Assembly: GCA_934615635.1 (NCBI GenBank)
Contig: CAKTTT010000087.1
Span: forward strand, 1-9,530
Length of the DNA: 9,530 bases
DNA from: an uncultured Eubacteriales bacterium
GTDB lineage: Bacteria > Bacillota > Clostridia > Oscillospirales > Acutalibacteraceae
Direction of reading: 5' to 3'
Shown: positions 6,049 to 9,530 of the stretch, in pieces
Position numbering within the stretch: the first letter of the stretch is position 1
How the letters are laid out: the number at the start of each line of letters is the position of its first letter
The notes under the pieces: model-generated
Database searches by the model: none
What the model was told of the DNA's origin: nothing
Seen by the model: the letters and a program-made list of their open reading frames with translations, nothing else
Translations under genes and position numbers: made by a program

Positions 6049-8090
6049 GGGAGATACGGCTGGCGAAAACTGCCGGTTTCTGCTTCGGGGTCAGCAAGGC
6101 GGTGGACAGGGTGTACGAGCTGCTTCATCAGGGCAGGGAGGTGCGCACCCTGGGCCCCATCATCCACAACCCGCAGCTTGTGGCCCGGCTGGAAGAGCAG
6201 GGAGTCCGCGCGGTGGAAACGCCGGAGGAGGTGCCGCCGGGCGCGGTGCTGGTCATCCGCTCCCACGGTGTGCCGCCCGCTATTCTCCGGCGGTTTCAGG
6301 AGCGGGGAGTGGAGATCTGCGACGCCACCTGCCCGTTTGTGGCAAAAATCCACCGGATCGTGGAACGGGAATCCGCCCGGGGCGCGACGGTGCTGATCGC
6401 CGGAGACGAGGGACATCCGGAGGTGGTGGGAATCCGTGGCTATTGTCACACGGCTTCCTACGCTTTTTCTACCCTGGAGGAGCTGAAAAACCTGCTGTAC
6501 GGCGGCTTGATCTCCGTCGAAAATCCGGTTATTATGGTCTCACAAACGACTTTTAACCGGTTAACCTGGGAAAAATGCGTAAAATTCGCAAAAACCCTCT
6601 ATACAAACCTTCTCGTTTTTGATACAATATGTAATGCTACCGTCGAGCGCCAAAGCGAGGCTGTGGCGCTGTCGCAGGTGTGCGATGGTATGGTGATTGT
6701 CGGTGGGCGTCAGAGCTCCAACACGGCCAAGCTGAAAGATGTGTGCGCGGCCAACTGTCCGACGGTTCTGGTCGAAACGGCGGACGAGCTGTCCCGGGAG
6801 ATGTTCGGCGGGATGGAGACGGTTGGAGTGACTGCAGGAGCATCGACTCCCGCCGGAATTATAAAGGAGGTACTTTCAACCATGTCGGAAATTGTCAACA
6901 ACAGCGAAGTTATCGAGCCTGAGGTCCAGGCGGAAGAGGTTGCCGCTCCGGCCGAAGCGCCGGCGGAGCCCGCCAAATCCTTCGAGGAGATGAGCTTTGA
7001 GGAGGCGCTGGAAGCTTCCCTGCAGAGCCTGAATACGGACGAAAGGGTACGCGGCATCGTTGTGGGGATCGCTCCGAATGAGGTTCAGGTTGAAGTCGTC
7101 GGCCGCAAGCAGGCCGGATATATTCCGCTGGATGAGCTGTCCGCCGACCCCAACGTCAATCCGGAGGATGTCTGCAAGGTAGGGGATGAGCTGGAGCTGC
7201 TCATCATGCGCACCAACGACCAGGAAGGCACCATCATGCTTTCCAAGAAGCGCATCGATGCCCTCAAGGGCTGGGATATGGTGGTTGCCGCGGAGGAAAG
7301 CGGTGCGGTGATGGAAGGCGTTGTCACCGACGTCATCAAGGGCGGCCTGCTGGCCGTGACCAACGGCGTGCGGGTGTTTATCCCCGCTTCCCACGCCTCC
7401 GTTGCCCGTATGGAGGATCTGACCCCTCTTCTGCGGCAGAATGTCCGCTTCCGGATCATCGAGGTCAATCAGAGCCGCCGCCGCGCGGTGGGTTCCATCC
7501 GCGCCGTGGCCAAGGAAGAGCGCAAGGAGAAGGAGGAAGCCTTCTGGGCGCAGGCCGAGGTGGGGCAGCAGTACACCGGCGTGGTGAAATCCCTGACCTC
7601 TTACGGCGCGTTTGTGGATCTGGGCGGCGTGGACGGCATGATCCATATCTCCGAGCTGTCCTGGTCCCGGATCAAGCATCCCTCCGAAGTGGTGAACGTG
7701 GGCGACACAGTGGACGTGTATATTCGCGACCTGGACCACGAGAAGAGGAAAATCTCTCTGGGTTATCGCAAGAGCGAGGACAATCCCTGGGAGATCTTCA
7801 AGGCGCAGTATCCTATCGGCTCGGTGGTGGATGCCAAGATTGTGGGGATGACCGCTTTCGGTGCTTTCGCTCAGATTATTCCCGGTATCGATGGCCTGAT
7901 CCATATTTCTCAGATCGCTGACCGGCGGATTGAGAAGCCTCAGGACGAGCTGAAGATCGGCCAGGAGGTCAAGGTCAAGATCACCAACGTGGATTACGAC
8001 AAAAAGCGCATCAGCCTGTCCATCCGCGCACTGCTGGAGGACGGAGAGGGTGCGGCCACAGAGGAAGCGGCGGAGGAGAGCGCCGAATAA
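6045..8090 (+). CDS. ispH: IspH–ribosomal protein S1 fusion (HMBPP reductase / S1)
   Basis: This bifunctional protein of 681 residues begins at TTG 6045. Residues 1 to about 279 are 4-hydroxy-3-methylbut-2-enyl diphosphate reductase, the last MEP-pathway enzyme, making IPP and DMAPP with a [4Fe-4S] cluster. The cluster cysteines are C13, C96 and C196. Substrate and catalytic residues fall at the same numbers as in E. coli IspH: H41, H74, H124 and E126, with SQTT at 166-169 and a QSSNT block at 223-227. Residues 280-681 are S1: an acidic Ala/Pro/Glu linker (about 295-325), then four S1 RNA-binding repeats at about 332-402, 420-487, 508-576 and 593-663. Repeats three and four are the most canonical (YGAFVDLGGVDGMIHISEL; FGAFAQIIPGIDGLIHISQI). 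An acidic tail ends the protein. Fusion of these two proteins is well known in Clostridia. An internal promoter and ribosome binding site may also yield S1 alone. It is the last gene of the operon, before a strong terminator. Confidence 0.96.
   Translation: MREIRLAKTAGFCFGVSKAVDRVYELLHQGREVRTLGPIIHNPQLVARLEEQGVRAVETPEEVPPGAVLVIRSHGVPPAILRRFQERGVEICDATCPFVAKIHRIVERESARGATVLIAGDEGHPEVVGIRGYCHTASYAFSTLEELKNLLYGGLISVENPVIMVSQTTFNRLTWEKCVKFAKTLYTNLLVFDTICNATVERQSEAVALSQVCDGMVIVGGRQSSNTAKLKDVCAANCPTVLVETADELSREMFGGMETVGVTAGASTPAGIIKEVLSTMSEIVNNSEVIEPEVQAEEVAAPAEAPAEPAKSFEEMSFEEALEASLQSLNTDERVRGIVVGIAPNEVQVEVVGRKQAGYIPLDELSADPNVNPEDVCKVGDELELLIMRTNDQEGTIMLSKKRIDALKGWDMVVAAEESGAVMEGVVTDVIKGGLLAVTNGVRVFIPASHASVARMEDLTPLLRQNVRFRIIEVNQSRRRAVGSIRAVAKEERKEKEEAFWAQAEVGQQYTGVVKSLTSYGAFVDLGGVDGMIHISELSWSRIKHPSEVVNVGDTVDVYIRDLDHEKRKISLGYRKSEDNPWEIFKAQYPIGSVVDAKIVGMTAFGAFAQIIPGIDGLIHISQIADRRIEKPQDELKIGQEVKVKITNVDYDKKRISLSIRALLEDGEGAATEEAAEESAE
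6600..6628 (+). promoter_or_regulatory. candidate internal promoter within the IspH-coding part
   Basis: TATACA (6600-6605) and TACAAT (6623-6628) are 17 bases apart, matching sigma-A consensus at four and five of six positions. TG at 6620-6621 followed by A gives an extended -10 (TGATACAAT). It lies in a conspicuous AT-rich dip in an otherwise GC-rich gene. Transcripts would begin near 6635, about 247 bases before the internal S1 start at 6882. Confidence 0.5.
6863..6884 (+). promoter_or_regulatory. internal Shine-Dalgarno and ATG at the IspH/S1 junction
   Basis: AAAGGAGGT sits at 6863-6871, with the GG of AGGAGG ending 11 bases before an in-frame ATG at 6882. It is at least as strong as any other ribosome binding site in the window and falls exactly where a stand-alone S1 gene would begin. 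It reads through as codons for Ile-Ile-Lys-Glu-Val-Leu of the IspH C-terminus. Confidence 0.6.
6882..8090 (+). other. possible separately translated S1 protein (internal start)
   Basis: Initiation at ATG 6882 would give a 402-residue protein with all four S1 repeats and no IspH sequence, close to the usual size of four-repeat S1 proteins of Firmicutes. Support comes from the Shine-Dalgarno at 6863-6871 and the upstream promoter-like element at 6600-6628. It shares frame and stop with the fusion. Whether it is made cannot be told from sequence; the site may be a relic of the ancestral separate gene. Confidence 0.4.
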
Positions 8091-8104
8091 TCCCATAACC
8101 AGGT

Positions 8105-8150
8105 AAAAGCGTGAAAAACGGAAGTTCTGTCCGTTTTTCACGCTTTTTTT
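8105..8150 (+). terminator. strong intrinsic terminator after ispH–S1
   Basis: A perfect 18-bp stem (8105-8122 with 8130-8147) with a 7-base loop (AGTTCTG) runs into seven consecutive T residues (8144-8150). It starts 15 bases after the TAA stop and closes the five-gene operon. The left arm also begins with four A residues, so it may work in both directions. Confidence 0.92.
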
Positions 8151-8218
8151 GCACCTTTTTCCTTCATTGGCGTAAGATGGATTGATGGATGGAGAAATGC
8201 TGCAAAGGGGCGATATAG

Positions 8219-8947
8219 ATGCGCAGAAGGCTGCGATCCGGGAGAAGATGGACCAGATTCCGCCGACCAGCGGGGGGGCGGCGGGAACGGATGCGCCGCC
8301 GTCGATTTCGGGTGGCCGCTTTGCTGTGCGCCGGCCTGATTCTGTTCCTGGTGCTCAACAGCCATCTGCAGCCGTTGATCGCTTCCTACGGCCTGACGCA
8401 GGCGAAGCTGGTGGGAACGCAGGCGGTGAACGACGCCGTCACCGCGGTGCTGGAGCGGGAGGGAGTTCGCTATACGGATTTGATGCGGGTGGAAAAGGAT
8501 AGTCAGGGAAGCATCGTTTCGGTGGAAGCGGACACGGTGAAAATCAATGCGCTGAAGGCGAGCGTCACCACGGAAATCCTGACCCAGCTAAAAAAGCATC
8601 AGAATATGACGGTGCGCATTCCCACAGGCACTCTCCTCAACGGCGATCTGCTCACCGGCCGGGGACCTCGGATTCCGGTGAAAATCAGCCTTTCCGGCGC
8701 GGCTGCCACCCAGATGTCCAGCTATTTTGAAAGCGCGGGCATCAATCAAACCAGCCACCGGCTGGTGATGGATATCACGGTGACGCTGTATGCGGCTATC
8801 CCGGGCAACGACGCCACCACCACCCTGGAAACCTCCTTTATCATTGCGGAGACGGTGCTGGTGGGCAAGGTGCCGGACACCTTCCTCGATGTGGACGGAC
8901 GGGTGGCGAATCTGGAGGGAGAGAAAGGAAATAAAGAAGAAGAATAG
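8219..8947 (+). CDS. yunB: sporulation protein YunB
   Basis: This 242-residue protein is recognised as YunB, a protein of endospore formers; in Bacillus subtilis yunB is a mother-cell (sigma-E) gene linked to normal spore formation, but its biochemical role is unknown. A single membrane segment (about 32-47, VAALLCAGLILFLVLN) follows a very basic N-terminus, so most of the protein should face away from the cytoplasm. Family-like blocks are AVNDAV, IPTGTLLNGDLLTGRGPRIPVKI and the C-terminal ETSFIIAETVLVGKVPDTFL. AAAGGGG ending at 8210 is eight bases before ATG 8219 and supports this start, but 17 of the first 31 residues are arginine with rare AGA, AGG and CGA codons. The true start may be ATG 8291 (residue 25). 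A G7 run at 8272-8278 leaves room for a frame error. I see no clear sigma-E promoter in the 68 bases after the terminator. Confidence 0.88.
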   Translation: MRRRLRSGRRWTRFRRPAGGRRERMRRRRFRVAALLCAGLILFLVLNSHLQPLIASYGLTQAKLVGTQAVNDAVTAVLEREGVRYTDLMRVEKDSQGSIVSVEADTVKINALKASVTTEILTQLKKHQNMTVRIPTGTLLNGDLLTGRGPRIPVKISLSGAAATQMSSYFESAGINQTSHRLVMDITVTLYAAIPGNDATTTLETSFIIAETVLVGKVPDTFLDVDGRVANLEGEKGNKEEE

Positions 8948-8973
8948 ATTTTTTCCTTGTTTTTTGCTATACT
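8945..8973 (+). promoter_or_regulatory. extended -10 promoter for ligA
   Basis: TATACT (8968-8973) is preceded by TG and one base (TGCTATACT), an extended -10 element matching TATAAT at five of six positions. TAGATT (8945-8950), overlapping the yunB stop codon, sits 17 bases upstream as a weak -35. Transcription would begin near 8980, about 33 bases before the ligA start. T-rich sequence fills the spacer. Confidence 0.6.
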
Positions 8974-9012
8974 AAGAGCAATGCAGTCAAAAGGAAAAGA
9001 GGGCGTCGAAAG

Positions 9013-9530
9013 ATGGAGTTGGAAACGGCTCAAAAACGGGTGAAGGAACTGCGGGAGGCGATCGATTATCACAGCCGCCGATATTATGACGAGGATGCGC
9101 CGGAGATCGAGGACGATGCCTTCGACGCTCTGACCAGGGAACTGCGGGAGCTGGAAGCCGCCTATCCGCAGTTGATCACGCCGGATTCCTATACCCAGAA
9201 GGTACACGGGGAGGTATCCAGCCTGTTCAGTCCCGTGCGGCACGAGGTGCCGCTGGCAAGCCTGCAGGACGTGTTCTCTCTGGAGGAGCTGCGGGAATTC
9301 GATGCCCGCGTTAGGGAAACCATAGCCGAGCCGGTGTATGTGGTGGAGCCGAAAATAGACGGCCTTTCCGTGGCGCTGGAATATGTGGACGGCCGCTTGA
9401 CCAGAGGAGCCACCCGGGGGGATGGGGAGGTGGGAGAGGATGTGACCGCCAATCTGCGGGTCATCCGCTCCATTCCCAAAACGCTGAAAGAGCCGGTCCC
9501 GCGGCTGATTGTCCGGGGAGAGGTATATAT
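9013..9530 (+). CDS. ligA: NAD+-dependent DNA ligase LigA (N-terminal part, runs off the window)
   Basis: About 172 residues of the usual roughly 650-700 are present. LigA seals nicks in DNA during replication and repair, using NAD+ to form an enzyme-AMP intermediate. The N-terminal NAD-binding Ia region is present (RRYYDEDAPEIEDDAFDAL, about 22-40), then the adenylation domain with the catalytic KxDG motif, EPKIDG at 112-117, so K114 is the AMP-accepting lysine. TRGDGEVGEDVT and LIVRGEVY follow as expected. Compared with E. coli Ia residues Y22, H23, D32, Y35 and D36, this protein has Y24, Y25, D34, F37 and D38, so the Tyr and His positions 35 and 23 are replaced by Phe and Tyr. AGAGGG at 8998-9003 is nine bases before ATG 9013. 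The remaining domains (OB-fold, zinc finger, HhH, BRCT) lie beyond the window. Confidence 0.95.
   Translation, partial: MELETAQKRVKELREAIDYHSRRYYDEDAPEIEDDAFDALTRELRELEAAYPQLITPDSYTQKVHGEVSSLFSPVRHEVPLASLQDVFSLEELREFDARVRETIAEPVYVVEPKIDGLSVALEYVDGRLTRGATRGDGEVGEDVTANLRVIRSIPKTLKEPVPRLIVRGEVY

Noticed and set aside
6876..8141. Long open frame on the - strand (421 codons) opposite the S1 half
   Set aside because: It is the antisense shadow of a GC-rich, well-supported S1 coding region, has no recognisable domains, and spans the terminator.
8925..8965. Possible yunB terminator (AAGGAAA pairing with TTTCCTT, then a T-run)
   Set aside because: The stem is only seven mostly A-T pairs with a 20-base loop, and it includes the yunB stop codon; the T-rich stretch is better explained as the spacer of the ligA promoter.
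8964..8981. TTGCT/AGCAA inverted repeat overlapping the ligA -10 box as an operator
   Set aside because: Five-base half-sites with an 8-base gap are likely by chance, and ligA is not known to be repressor-controlled.

Overview
The window looks like chromosomal core sequence from a high-GC, spore-forming member of the Clostridia, most likely Oscillospiraceae or a close relative. The evidence is an IspH–ribosomal protein S1 fusion, the order FAD-oxidoreductase–cmk–plsC–ispH/S1, a YunB-type sporulation gene, a DUF5685 gene next to a J-domain gene, and G/C-rich third codon positions. All genes lie on the + strand. I see no RNA gene, mobile element, CRISPR array or prophage.

Layout. (1) Positions 1-139 are a leader with scattered promoter-like boxes. 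(2) Positions 140-2238 hold a three-gene operon of unknown function: a DUF5685 protein, a small J-domain/TPR-like protein with a cysteine-packed C-terminus, and a polytopic membrane protein. It closes with a 14-bp hairpin at 2242-2275. (3) Positions 2239-2556 are a 318-base gap holding that hairpin, a second GC hairpin, a small palindrome and a good sigma-A-like promoter. (4) Positions 2557-8090 form a tightly packed five-gene operon: an RpiR/MurR-type regulator, a HI0933/BaiN-like flavoprotein, cytidylate kinase, PlsC-type acyltransferase, and the IspH–S1 fusion. Gaps are 21 and 25 bases, followed by two 4-base stop/start overlaps. A strong 18-bp intrinsic terminator ends it at 8105-8150. (5) yunB is at 8219-8947. 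(6) An extended -10 promoter precedes ligA, which starts at 9013 and runs off the window end.

The large operon joins pyrimidine nucleotide supply (CMP/dCMP phosphorylation), phospholipid synthesis (phosphatidic acid), isoprenoid precursor synthesis (last step of the MEP pathway) and translation (S1) under what may be a sugar-phosphate-responsive regulator.

The most interesting signal is inside the IspH–S1 gene. A local drop to about 36% GC (hand count, 6541-6640) carries an extended -10 promoter with a 17-base spacer. About 250 bases downstream, exactly at the fusion junction, a near-perfect Shine-Dalgarno precedes an in-frame ATG. Together these look like a nested unit able to make free S1 protein from within the fusion gene. 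The second area of interest is the first operon, whose proteins are conserved but have no assigned function as far as I know.
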